DNA from: Candidatus Delongbacteria bacterium
Lineage (GTDB): Bacteria > Delongbacteria > UBA4055
Direction: 5' to 3'
Assembly: GCA_027858795.1 (NCBI GenBank)
Contig: JAQICF010000111.1
Location: 1 to 5,342, forward strand
Length of the DNA: 5,342 nt
A program made the translations under genes and the position numbers. Below the pieces are notes generated by a model, which saw nothing but the letters and a program-made list of their open reading frames with translations, was not told where the DNA came from and did no database searches. Of the stretch, positions 1-4,839 are shown in pieces. The stretch's first letter is position 1. Every line of letters begins with the position of its first letter.

Positions 1-29
1 GACATATGTCGTATTTTCAGACGTTAGTA
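1..29 (+). other. Right end of an upstream recombination site (attI or divergent attC)
   Basis: The R' core box GTTAGTA lies at 23-29 and is the point where cassette 1 begins (cut expected between G23 and T24). It is assigned because the end of cassette 1 at 1268-1275 is its exact reverse complement. The 22 bases to its left contain the palindrome GACATATGTC (1-10). They do not contain the TTTTTGCCATGACC block that precedes the R' box in the three other sites. This is therefore either a divergent attC or the right half of the primary attI site, in which case cassette 1 would be the first cassette and the integrase would lie just to the left. The window start prevents a decision. Confidence 0.55.
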
Positions 30-1334
30 GAAATTGCAACTTTTAAATGGAGATTCCATAAATGAAAAATTTAATAACAATAATATCTATTTCAGTTTTA
101 GCTGGATTTATTCTCCTGTCATGCAGTGATGATAATTCATCAGCTCCATCAGAGAGTATTACTTTCGTTAAAACTTTTGGGAAAGCTGATTCCACTGATG
201 CTGGCTATTCAGTTCAACAAACATTAGATGGTGGGTATATTATTGCAGGTGGTACCGAGACAAGTACTGGTTTTTGGAGTACTTGGTTGATTAAAACTGA
301 TTTTACTGGTAATGAGATGTGGAACAAAACTTTTGGTTTAGATGGTTATACTTTAGATCGTGGATTTTCGGTTAAACAAACAACTGATGGTGGATTTGTT
401 ATTACTGGTGAAACAAAGGGAGCTAGTCTCCAAAATGGATGGTTAATAAAAACCGATTCCAATGGAAATCAAGAATGGGAAACAATAATAATTGAAGGAG
501 CTCAAGGTCGTTCTGTTGTAGAAACTAGTGATAAGGGTTATGTGGTAACAGGCTCATATCGTGGTGATCTCTGGTTAGTAAAAATTGATTCAAATGGGAA
601 TGTAATATGGAATAAGACTTATGGTGGAACAGATACTGATAGTGGGTCGGAGGTACAACAGACCGTTGACGGTGGATACATTATTATCGGTTCCTCATAT
701 TCTTATGGAGTAGGTAGTAACGATATTCTATTATTAAAAACTGATCCGGAAGGAAACGAAGAATGGTACAGAATTTTTGGTGATAACGGTTATGATTATA
801 GCTTTGATTCAGGTTTCTCTGTACAGCAAACTACAGATAATGGTTTCATTCTCACAGGTCAGTATAAATCAGTTGATACACATAATACGAACTTATGTCT
901 TATTAAAACTGATTTTCATGGAAACGAAGAATGGAGTAGGTTCTTTGGAGGTACCGATTTTGCTTTCGGTAAATCTGTCAAACAAACTCGAGATGGAGGT
1001 TATATAGTTACAGGGCATATTTCTTCAGGAGCTCCAACTGGAGATGCTTGGTTATTAAAAACTGATCAATATGGCTACGAGGAATGGAACATATCTTACG
1101 GAGATCAGGGTTATGACTGTGGATATTGCGTACAGCAAACTGATGATGGTGGCTATATACTGACTGGTACCTACGCACCTGACTCAACAAATGCATTAAT
1201 GTCTGATATCCTTTTAATTAAAACTGACTCGGAAGGGAATTTTGAATAGCGTTAAAAGTTGCAACATCTACTAACATTGGCAAAATGACTTGAATACCCT
1301 ACTTGTCTTGGCTTAACGCTTTTTGCCATGACCG
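24..1334 (+). mobile_element. Integron gene cassette 1 (complete, 1311 bp)
   Basis: The cassette runs from the TT of the R' box at 23-29 to the G of the R' box at 1334-1340. It carries one plus-strand gene (62-1249) followed within 20 bases by its attC, the standard cassette arrangement. The ends are inverted repeats: 23-46 pairs with 1252-1275 at 22 of 24 positions. These divide into an 8-bp block (GTTAGTAG with CTACTAAC), a 3-base segment holding both mismatches, and a 13-bp block. Only 38 bases separate the cassette start from the gene, which leaves little room for a promoter, so transcription from upstream is likely. Confidence 0.85.
62..1249 (+). CDS. Surface lipoprotein, seven-bladed beta-propeller
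   Basis: The 395-residue protein begins with a lipoprotein signal peptide: basic start, hydrophobic stretch about 4-18, lipobox LLSC with Cys21. Cys21 is followed by Ser-Asp-Asp, which resembles Bacteroidota surface-export signals. The rest is seven repeats of about 50 residues, each with a DGGY(I/V)ITG-type strand (starting near 55, 108, 156, 202, 258, 310, 361) and an L(I/L/V)K(T/I)D-x-x-GN-x-x-W strand (near 76, 128, 172, 224, 280, 331, 385). The last repeat stops at GNFE, and its missing outer strand is supplied by the N-terminal segment ITFVKTFG (33-40). This suggests a ring closed by 'velcro' overlap and a complete propeller. No catalytic motif is visible; binding or scaffolding is the inferred role. 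A GGAGA ribosome site at 49-53 supports the ATG. The propeller call is inferred from repeat number and spacing. Confidence 0.85.
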   Translation: MKNLITIISISVLAGFILLSCSDDNSSAPSESITFVKTFGKADSTDAGYSVQQTLDGGYIIAGGTETSTGFWSTWLIKTDFTGNEMWNKTFGLDGYTLDRGFSVKQTTDGGFVITGETKGASLQNGWLIKTDSNGNQEWETIIIEGAQGRSVVETSDKGYVVTGSYRGDLWLVKIDSNGNVIWNKTYGGTDTDSGSEVQQTVDGGYIIIGSSYSYGVGSNDILLLKTDPEGNEEWYRIFGDNGYDYSFDSGFSVQQTTDNGFILTGQYKSVDTHNTNLCLIKTDFHGNEEWSRFFGGTDFAFGKSVKQTRDGGYIVTGHISSGAPTGDAWLLKTDQYGYEEWNISYGDQGYDCGYCVQQTDDGGYILTGTYAPDSTNALMSDILLIKTDSEGNFE

Positions 1335-1340
1335 TTAGCA
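1269..1340 (+). other. attC recombination site of cassette 1
   Basis: The 72-base site comprises R'' TACTAAC (1269-1275), L'' GGCAAAA (1279-1285), an imperfect central stem and loop, L' TTTTGCC (1321-1327) and R' GTTAGCA (1334-1340). The L boxes are exactly complementary. The spacers between R and L boxes are unequal (ATT against ATGACC), which leaves unpaired bases as integron integrases require. The in-array R'' and R' match imperfectly because R' belongs to the next cassette. The centre differs from those of the other two sites and the site is about 10 bases shorter. Confidence 0.88.
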
Positions 1341-2365
1341 GAAATAGCACTTGAGAGAAGATTCAACTTGAGTTAATTATAAATTAAGGGAATGAAAAGA
1401 TGAAATCGTTACTATCAATATTATTAGTCCTCATTATATCAATTTTTGGTATGTCAGGTGATAACAATGAAGAGACTCTTACCAAAAATAATGAGATTTT
1501 CATAGATAAATGTGGTATTAACACAGGTATGTCTCAAAAAGAATATGAAAACTTTAGAACAGAATATTTAACTCATTATAAAAAAAAGCATGGTGGTTAT
1601 TCCGTTGGTCACACATGGGATTTCGATTATAAATACGATTTCACAAAATTCAAAGAATTTAAAGAGTTGGGTGTATTTGACTCTCCTGTTTCATATAAAG
1701 AAGCTACATTGTCATGTAATATTGTAGTAATTGGTAAAACGCTTAAAAGGGATAAAAACATTGATAATAAACATGTTCTTGAAATTGAAGAAATCTTAAA
1801 AGGCGAAGAAATATTTTTAGCAAAATTGGGAGAATTACCAAAACATATTTTTTATCCCGACCTCACCGGTGGACCTGAAATAGTAGCAGGAGAAATAGAA
1901 CCTGTAGCAGGTGTTACAGGACTTTATTTTCTTGTTTTTGCAGATGAACTTAGTAATAGTCACAAATGGTTACAAACACTTCGTAATAGAACAATTTTAA
2001 AAACAGCAGAAGGTGGTATTGTATATAGTAAACACTGGAATCGAATCAATAATTTGAAAAAGTTACTAGATAACCCAGAGAAAAGTCAAAAAATGCAAAA
2101 ATCTGAGCAATATAGAAAAAAAATAGAATCTACGTATAGAGCTATTAAGTTAAATGAAACGTGGGATCAGGCTATTGATAATGTAAAGGAAATCATAAGA
2201 ATCAATAATCATAAGAATTTCTACAAAAAATCTTGGACTAATGACTAAACTCAAGTTGAAAGGGTTCCCATGGACTCAAGTGCTACAACTGCTAACATTG
2301 GCAAAATATCAATGGGTTACTTGGACATTTAACTCGCTCTTCCCCACTGTTTTTTGCCATGACCG
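1335..2365 (+). mobile_element. Integron gene cassette 2 (complete, 1031 bp)
   Basis: The cassette is bounded by R' boxes at 1334-1340 and 2365-2371 and carries one plus-strand gene (1400-2248). Its ends pair in two tiers. Bases 1334-1355 pair with 2275-2296 at 19 of 22 positions (8 bp, a 3-base mismatch, then 11 bp). Bases 1362-1374 (TTCAACTTGAGTT) then pair perfectly with 2248-2260, separated by unpaired segments of 6 and 14 bases. The outer arm begins at the last base of the gene's stop codon. The AT-rich 5' leader (1351-1399) could hold a weak promoter, but no -35/-10 pair with good spacing is clear. Confidence 0.88.
1400..2248 (+). CDS. Secreted protein of unknown function, possible OB/NTR-like core
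   Basis: I do not recognise a named family for this 282-residue protein. Residues 1-19 form a typical Sec signal peptide: MKS, a long Leu/Ile/Val stretch, then Gly-Met-Ser-Gly. There is no lipobox Cys, so the product should be periplasmic or released. The middle has a loose pattern: CNIVVIGKTLK (106-116), then LEIEEILKGEE (127-137), then GLYFLVFADE (174-183). This resembles secreted proteins with an OB/NTR-like beta-barrel (V-x-G-x-V ... V-x-LKG ... G-x-YLLF), an inference from pattern only. The C-terminal 70 residues (about 213-282) are Lys/Asn-rich and probably helical. Cys39 and Cys106 could form a disulfide. AAGGGA at 1386-1391 supports the start at 1400; the ATG at 1392 is followed at once by a stop. 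It is the only gene of cassette 2. Confidence 0.8.
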   Translation: MKSLLSILLVLIISIFGMSGDNNEETLTKNNEIFIDKCGINTGMSQKEYENFRTEYLTHYKKKHGGYSVGHTWDFDYKYDFTKFKEFKELGVFDSPVSYKEATLSCNIVVIGKTLKRDKNIDNKHVLEIEEILKGEEIFLAKLGELPKHIFYPDLTGGPEIVAGEIEPVAGVTGLYFLVFADELSNSHKWLQTLRNRTILKTAEGGIVYSKHWNRINNLKKLLDNPEKSQKMQKSEQYRKKIESTYRAIKLNETWDQAIDNVKEIIRINNHKNFYKKSWTND

Positions 2366-2371
2366 TTAGGG
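2290..2371 (+). other. attC recombination site of cassette 2
   Basis: The 82-base site comprises R'' TGCTAAC (2290-2296), L'' GGCAAAA (2300-2306), L' TTTTGCC (2352-2358) and R' GTTAGGG (2365-2371). An inner stem continues with CAATGGG (2310-2316) pairing with CCCACTG (2343-2349). Its only top-strand mismatch is A2312 opposite C2347, which becomes a G-T wobble on the bottom strand, the strand integrases recombine. The site is clearly related to the attC of cassette 3, sharing the ATCAATGG...TTACTTGGA segment, and is less close to that of cassette 1. Confidence 0.9.
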
Positions 2372-2465
2372 GCAATTAATGATTGTTAACCGGTGTTTTT
2401 TAAAAAGAATAAGTGATTAGAGTTTTAAACAAAAGCAATTCAGCAATTTAGAGATTAGAAAGAAT

Positions 2466-2702
2466 TTAAGAGACTAAAATACTCCAGTGAGCTTCAATAG
2501 TATCAGCAGACAAGTCGGCACCGCAATCCCATTCGATATAATAACCGCCATTTCTTACACAGTTGAAAGATTCAGCATCTTTGAGTGGTGAAAAGGCTTC
2601 ATAACCTAAATATGGTTTTACATCAAAATCTCCGCATCTACCGTCTTCTGATTCAATTCTCAATATATAATTTTTTTGTGGTGTAACTTTTACAATTTTC
2701 AT
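2466..2702 (-). CDS. DUF2442 family protein
   Basis: The 78-residue small soluble protein has the DUF2442 layout. It contains an N-terminal beta strand pair (VKVTPQKNYILRIESEDG, 4-21), the motif FDVKPYL (26-32), F-S-P-L-K-D (37-42) and the C-terminal W-D-C-GADLSADTI block (58-69). The family is of unknown function. In many genomes it follows a DUF4160 gene in a toxin-antitoxin-like pair, but no DUF4160 partner is present here. The gene lies 107 bases downstream of the variable lipoprotein gene on the same strand, so the two could be co-transcribed, although a hairpin lies between them. An AAGGG-like ribosome site precedes the ATG by 8 bases. No signal peptide or membrane segment is seen, so it should be cytoplasmic. 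Confidence 0.82.
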   Translation of the reverse strand: MKIVKVTPQKNYILRIESEDGRCGDFDVKPYLGYEAFSPLKDAESFNCVRNGGYYIEWDCGADLSADTIEAHWSILVS

Positions 2703-2728
2703 TGGTCTAACCCTTTATTTCAAAGAAA

Positions 2729-2759
2729 CTTCTTTTTACTTTTAAAAAAGAAAAAGAAG
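2729..2759 (-). terminator. AT-rich hairpin, possible weak terminator or processing site
   Basis: CTTCTTTTT (2729-2737) pairs with AAAAAGAAG (2751-2759). After one bulged A, CTTTT (2739-2743) pairs with AAAAG (2746-2750), giving 14 base pairs closed by a two-base loop. On the minus strand the hairpin follows the lipoprotein gene and is followed by TTTCTTTG. The stem is nearly all A-T, so it would be a weak intrinsic terminator. It may instead only attenuate read-through into the DUF2442 gene. Confidence 0.4.
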
Positions 2760-2769
2760 CAAAAATAAA

Positions 2770-2800
2770 AGTGTAAAAGCGTAAAAGTGCAAAGTGTAAG
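2770..2800. repeat. Degenerate 8-base tandem repeat, four units
   Basis: Four adjacent units follow the pattern AGYGYAAA (AGTGTAAA, AGCGTAAA, AGTGCAA, AGTGTAAG), directly 3' of the lipoprotein gene on the minus strand. The region is AT-rich and non-coding. No function is evident; it may be slippage-generated spacer. Confidence 0.55.
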
Positions 2801-2809
2801 ACGCTCACG

Positions 2810-4282
2810 CTAGTTAGTCCTTACAACACGAAAGCCGTAGGCGCTGCCACTGTAGTACGGGTGGCCGTAGGTGCCGCGAGAGGCAACTCGGCAATAGGAA
2901 GCAAAGTGGCCCCAGCCGCCGCCCCGCAGAACACGGTTCGTGCCACTTGGAGAGCCCGTAGGATCACTCTGGGCATCACTCGTATAAGAACCATACCAGT
3001 CCCAACACCATTCGTATAAATTGCCACTCATGTCATAAAGACCGTAACCGTTAGCAGGAAAACTACCAACAGGTAATGTTCCACCACCATTGCTATCAGG
3101 ATGATAACCAGTTGTTGGACTCACATCATAACTATAAGAAGTTGATCCGTAATAATTCGCCTGTGTATCTCCGTTTGTGCTATGTGAGATAGTCGCTCCG
3201 TTCGGGAATCTTTGACCTGACAAAACGCCTCTTGCAGCATATTCCCATTCAGCCTCAGTAGGCAATCTGTAACCGTTCGCACTCCAGTTGCAGGTCGCTG
3301 CATTCCATGCAGAATTTGTACTAGTCGGTATTGCTCCCCAATCCGTAGGATCCGTCGAACCGCTTATTTCATAGCAGGGAGTCAGTCCTTCTGCTATACT
3401 TCTCAAGTTACAATATTTGATTATTTCATACCAGCTGACATAATACGCAGGATAATTATCACCCGTTCCGTATGAACTCCAATCCACAGCAGGCATATAA
3501 GCAGACCATTCTGACTGTGTAACCTCACAAGCACTCATATAGAAATCACTCACTGTTACGCTATGTAAAGGAAGTTCATCAATAGAGCCTTCGTTAAAAT
3601 GATCACCCATTTGGAAGGTACCGCCCTGAATCAATAGCATCTCAACTGTTATTGTTTTTGAATCTGAAACACTATCTTCTCCATCGCTCACTACACAAGT
3701 TATTGTATAATCCCCTACTGTTAAAGGTGCTGTCCAAGTTTCACTTGAACTTGTTCCGTTTATTGTACCTTCATTTGCAGACCAAGAATATGACAATACA
3801 TCTCCTACATCAGCATCAGTTGCATTACAAGTAAATGTTGAAGTTCCGCCTTGTTGTACACTTGTTGGATCAGCTGTTATACCATTTATTACAGGTGGAG
3901 CATTACCTTGTATAAGGTTTATATTTATTTGATTCTCTTTTTCTGCTCCGTCATTATCTTCCGAGATTGTTTTTATTTTATGAATGCCTGTATTTAACGT
4001 ATCAGTATTTAAGATATATGAATAAGGGGAGCTTTGATCTGAACCTTTTTGAACATTATCGATATAAAATCTAATTTCAAATATATTACCGTCAGAATCA
4101 TCTGCAACTACATTTACAGTTATATTATTCCCAATTGTAAATGTAGCACTGTCTGCTGGCGATGTAATCGTGCATGAGGGTAAATTGTTTGACGGTTCTG
4201 TACTACTGTCATCCTCACTACAGGATATGAAAACCGATCCTGAGAACATCACGGTTAAAAATAAAACAATCCATTTTTTCAT
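2810..4282 (-). CDS. Surface lipoprotein: two Ig-like domains plus SUMF1/C-type-lectin domain, probable DGR target
   Basis: The 490-residue protein starts with a lipoprotein signal (lipobox FISC, Cys21, then Ser-Glu-Asp-Asp, an acidic surface-export-like tail). Residues 35-124 form a Big_7-type bacterial Ig domain: SPADSATFTIG, FYIDNVQKG, SPYSY, then EDNDGA. Residues 128-214 form a second Ig/PKD-like domain. Residues 215-489 form an FGE-sulfatase (SUMF1) domain: LIQGGTFQMGD, EVTQSEW, YRLPTEAEWEYAAR, GLYDMSGNLYEWCWDWY, RVLRGGGW, then CRVASR and GFRVV. Of the two catalytic cysteines of true FGE, one aligns with His459 and only Cys464 is kept, so sulfatase activation is unlikely and ligand binding through the C-type-lectin fold fits better. 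The last 35 residues look like a DGR variable region. AAGGAG lies 6 bases before the ATG. Being antisense to the array, it needs its own promoter. Confidence 0.9.
   Translation of the reverse strand: MKKWIVLFLTVMFSGSVFISCSEDDSSTEPSNNLPSCTITSPADSATFTIGNNITVNVVADDSDGNIFEIRFYIDNVQKGSDQSSPYSYILNTDTLNTGIHKIKTISEDNDGAEKENQININLIQGNAPPVINGITADPTSVQQGGTSTFTCNATDADVGDVLSYSWSANEGTINGTSSSETWTAPLTVGDYTITCVVSDGEDSVSDSKTITVEMLLIQGGTFQMGDHFNEGSIDELPLHSVTVSDFYMSACEVTQSEWSAYMPAVDWSSYGTGDNYPAYYVSWYEIIKYCNLRSIAEGLTPCYEISGSTDPTDWGAIPTSTNSAWNAATCNWSANGYRLPTEAEWEYAARGVLSGQRFPNGATISHSTNGDTQANYYGSTSYSYDVSPTTGYHPDSNGGGTLPVGSFPANGYGLYDMSGNLYEWCWDWYGSYTSDAQSDPTGSPSGTNRVLRGGGWGHFASYCRVASRGTYGHPYYSGSAYGFRVVRTN
2822..2914 (-). 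other. Probable DGR variable region (VR), codons 457-487
   Basis: This stretch encodes the C-terminal ligand-binding loops of the SUMF1/lectin fold. Between W457 and G483, 17 positions (G458, H459, F460, S462, Y463, G470-H474, Y476-Y482) are all NNC or NNT codons. Each is reachable from an AAC or AAT codon by changing only adenines. The intervening constant codons (A461, C464-R469, P475, G483-V486) contain one adenine in total. G+C at 2831-2930 is 66 of 100, against 18 of 60 at 3901-3960 in the same gene. Adenine-specific mutagenesis from an AAY-rich template repeat is known to produce this pattern in DGR targets, including the lipoprotein TvpA of Treponema. No template repeat or reverse transcriptase is in the window. 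The exact VR borders cannot be fixed without the template. Confidence 0.72.
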
Positions 4283-4639
4283 AACTCACTCCTTTATAGC
4301 TCATTTTCATTATTCAAAGTTTTTTTTAAAAATCCATGCCTTATAATGGTAGAATAATTGCGTAAATAATATCTGAGATCACAAATATTATTCACATATC
4401 CACAACTACTTTGATAAATTGCGGAATTACTTTTAACTGATATTTCATAATTTCTCCTTAAACTCAAGGTGTTGATACTTATAGTTTATCGTTACATTGG
4501 AATAAACTTGAAAACTAAGTTAATGATTTTTACGTAAAATCACAAGGAAATTACTTTGTAGAAGTTTTAAGATTTTAGTATATTAAAAAAACACCGGTTA
4601 AGATAGGAAGAAGTATATAGAAGAACAATCATAAACAGC
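4283..4639. other. Non-coding 5' region of the cassette 3 operon
   Basis: These 357 AT-rich bases precede the lipoprotein gene on the minus strand and should hold its promoter. I see no convincing -35/-10 pair; the best -10-like string is TATAAG on the minus strand near 4480, with a poor -35. The region contains a tiny ORF with a strong ribosome site (4392-4448). An overlapping minus-strand frame (4294-4467) stays open for 57 codons from a TTG without a ribosome site and stops just before the lipoprotein gene's ribosome site. Its right part (4586-4639) holds the cassette's terminal arms. No RNA gene or riboswitch is recognised. Confidence 0.6.
4392..4448 (-). CDS. Possible 18-residue leader peptide or gene remnant
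   Basis: The ORF reads MKYQLKVIPQFIKVVVDM and stops. Its only support is an excellent ribosome site, AAGGAG (4454-4459), five bases before the ATG, similar to that of the downstream lipoprotein gene 109 bases away. The peptide has no recognisable motif. It could be a leader peptide, the surviving start of a decayed gene, or chance. Confidence 0.3.
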   Translation of the reverse strand: MKYQLKVIPQFIKVVVDM

Positions 4640-4721
4640 CCCTAACATTGGCAAAACATCAATGGTTACTTGGAGAGTTTTCTAAGCTTATCACCACTGG
4701 TTTTTGCCATGACCGTTGTAG
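4640..4721 (+). other. attC recombination site of cassette 3
   Basis: The 82-base site comprises R'' CCCTAAC (4640-4646), L'' GGCAAAA (4650-4656), L' TTTTGCC (4702-4708) and R' GTTGTAG (4715-4721). The inner stem CAATGGT (4660-4666) pairs with ACCACTG (4693-4699). The same single A/C position (A4662 opposite C4697) is seen as in the cassette 2 site, again a G-T wobble on the bottom strand. The R' box departs from the others (GTTG instead of GTTA) because it belongs to cassette 4. Confidence 0.9.
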
Positions 4722-4829
4722 GACATCGCAATTATAAACGAAGAAAGAGAAATGAGCCAATTGATAGAATTTGAGAAACCTTAATTTTTTATTTTGAAGG
4801 GGATTTGAAAAATACAAAAAAACATTGAC

Positions 4830-4834
4830 GGAGG
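4830..4834 (+). promoter_or_regulatory. Ribosome binding site deciding a GTG start
   Basis: GGAGG lies five bases before GTG at 4840-4842. It fixes a non-ATG start directly ahead of the zinc-ribbon motif; no in-frame ATG is available upstream of the first Cys pair. Confidence 0.8.
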
Positions 4835-4839
4835 TTTAA

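Larger units (their letters stand above)
2366..4715 (+). mobile_element. Integron gene cassette 3 (complete, 2350 bp, genes inverted)
   Basis: The cassette is bounded by R' boxes at 2365-2371 and 4715-4721. Its attC is at the right end, in the same orientation as the others, but both genes (2810-4282 and 2466-2702) are on the minus strand and therefore read against the array. Its ends pair in three tiers: GTTAGGGG (2365-2372) with CCCCTAAC (4639-4646); 2379-2387 with AACAATCAT (4624-4632); and TTAACCGGTGTTTTTT (2386-2401) with its perfect complement at 4586-4601. The right side carries an extra unpaired 22 bases (4602-4623). A two-gene cassette in reverse orientation must have its own promoter. 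Confidence 0.87.

Noticed and set aside
777..1196. Open frames of 62-76 codons on both strands inside the propeller gene
   Set aside because: They are shadows of the repeat-coding frame with no ribosome sites.
1248..1325. Intrinsic terminator: AGCGTTAA (1248-1255) with TTAACGCT (1313-1320) followed by TTTT
   Set aside because: The loop would be 57 bases and would destroy the attC fold. The run of T is part of the conserved attC block.
2466..2702. Toxin-antitoxin module in cassette 3
   Set aside because: Only the DUF2442 half is present. No DUF4160 or other small partner gene is found on either side.
2821..3303. Two minus-strand open frames of 60-68 codons
   Set aside because: They are alternative-frame shadows of the SUMF1-domain gene. 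The one at 2821-3027 stays open because of the GC-rich variable region.
2810..3500. Genuine formylglycine-generating enzyme (sulfatase activator)
   Set aside because: The first of the two catalytic cysteines aligns with His459, there is no sulfatase gene nearby, and the protein is a surface lipoprotein with Ig domains.
3652..3834. 60-codon plus-strand open frame opposite the Ig domain
   Set aside because: It is a Leu/His-rich antisense shadow of the lipoprotein gene with no start signal.
4319..4347. Plus-strand promoter with TATAAT at 4342-4347
   Set aside because: There is only a poly-T where a -35 box should be, and no plus-strand gene downstream before the attC.
1269..4721. Three spaced repeats read as a CRISPR-like array or as insertion-sequence ends
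   Set aside because: The repeats are 72-82 bases long with variable centres and are 0.9-2.3 kb apart with genes between. There is no transposase and no target duplication. The cassette-specific end pairing fits integron attC sites.
4752..4784. 10-codon ATG frame before the zinc-ribbon gene
   Set aside because: It has no adequate ribosome site and no sign of coding constraint, so it is indistinguishable from chance.
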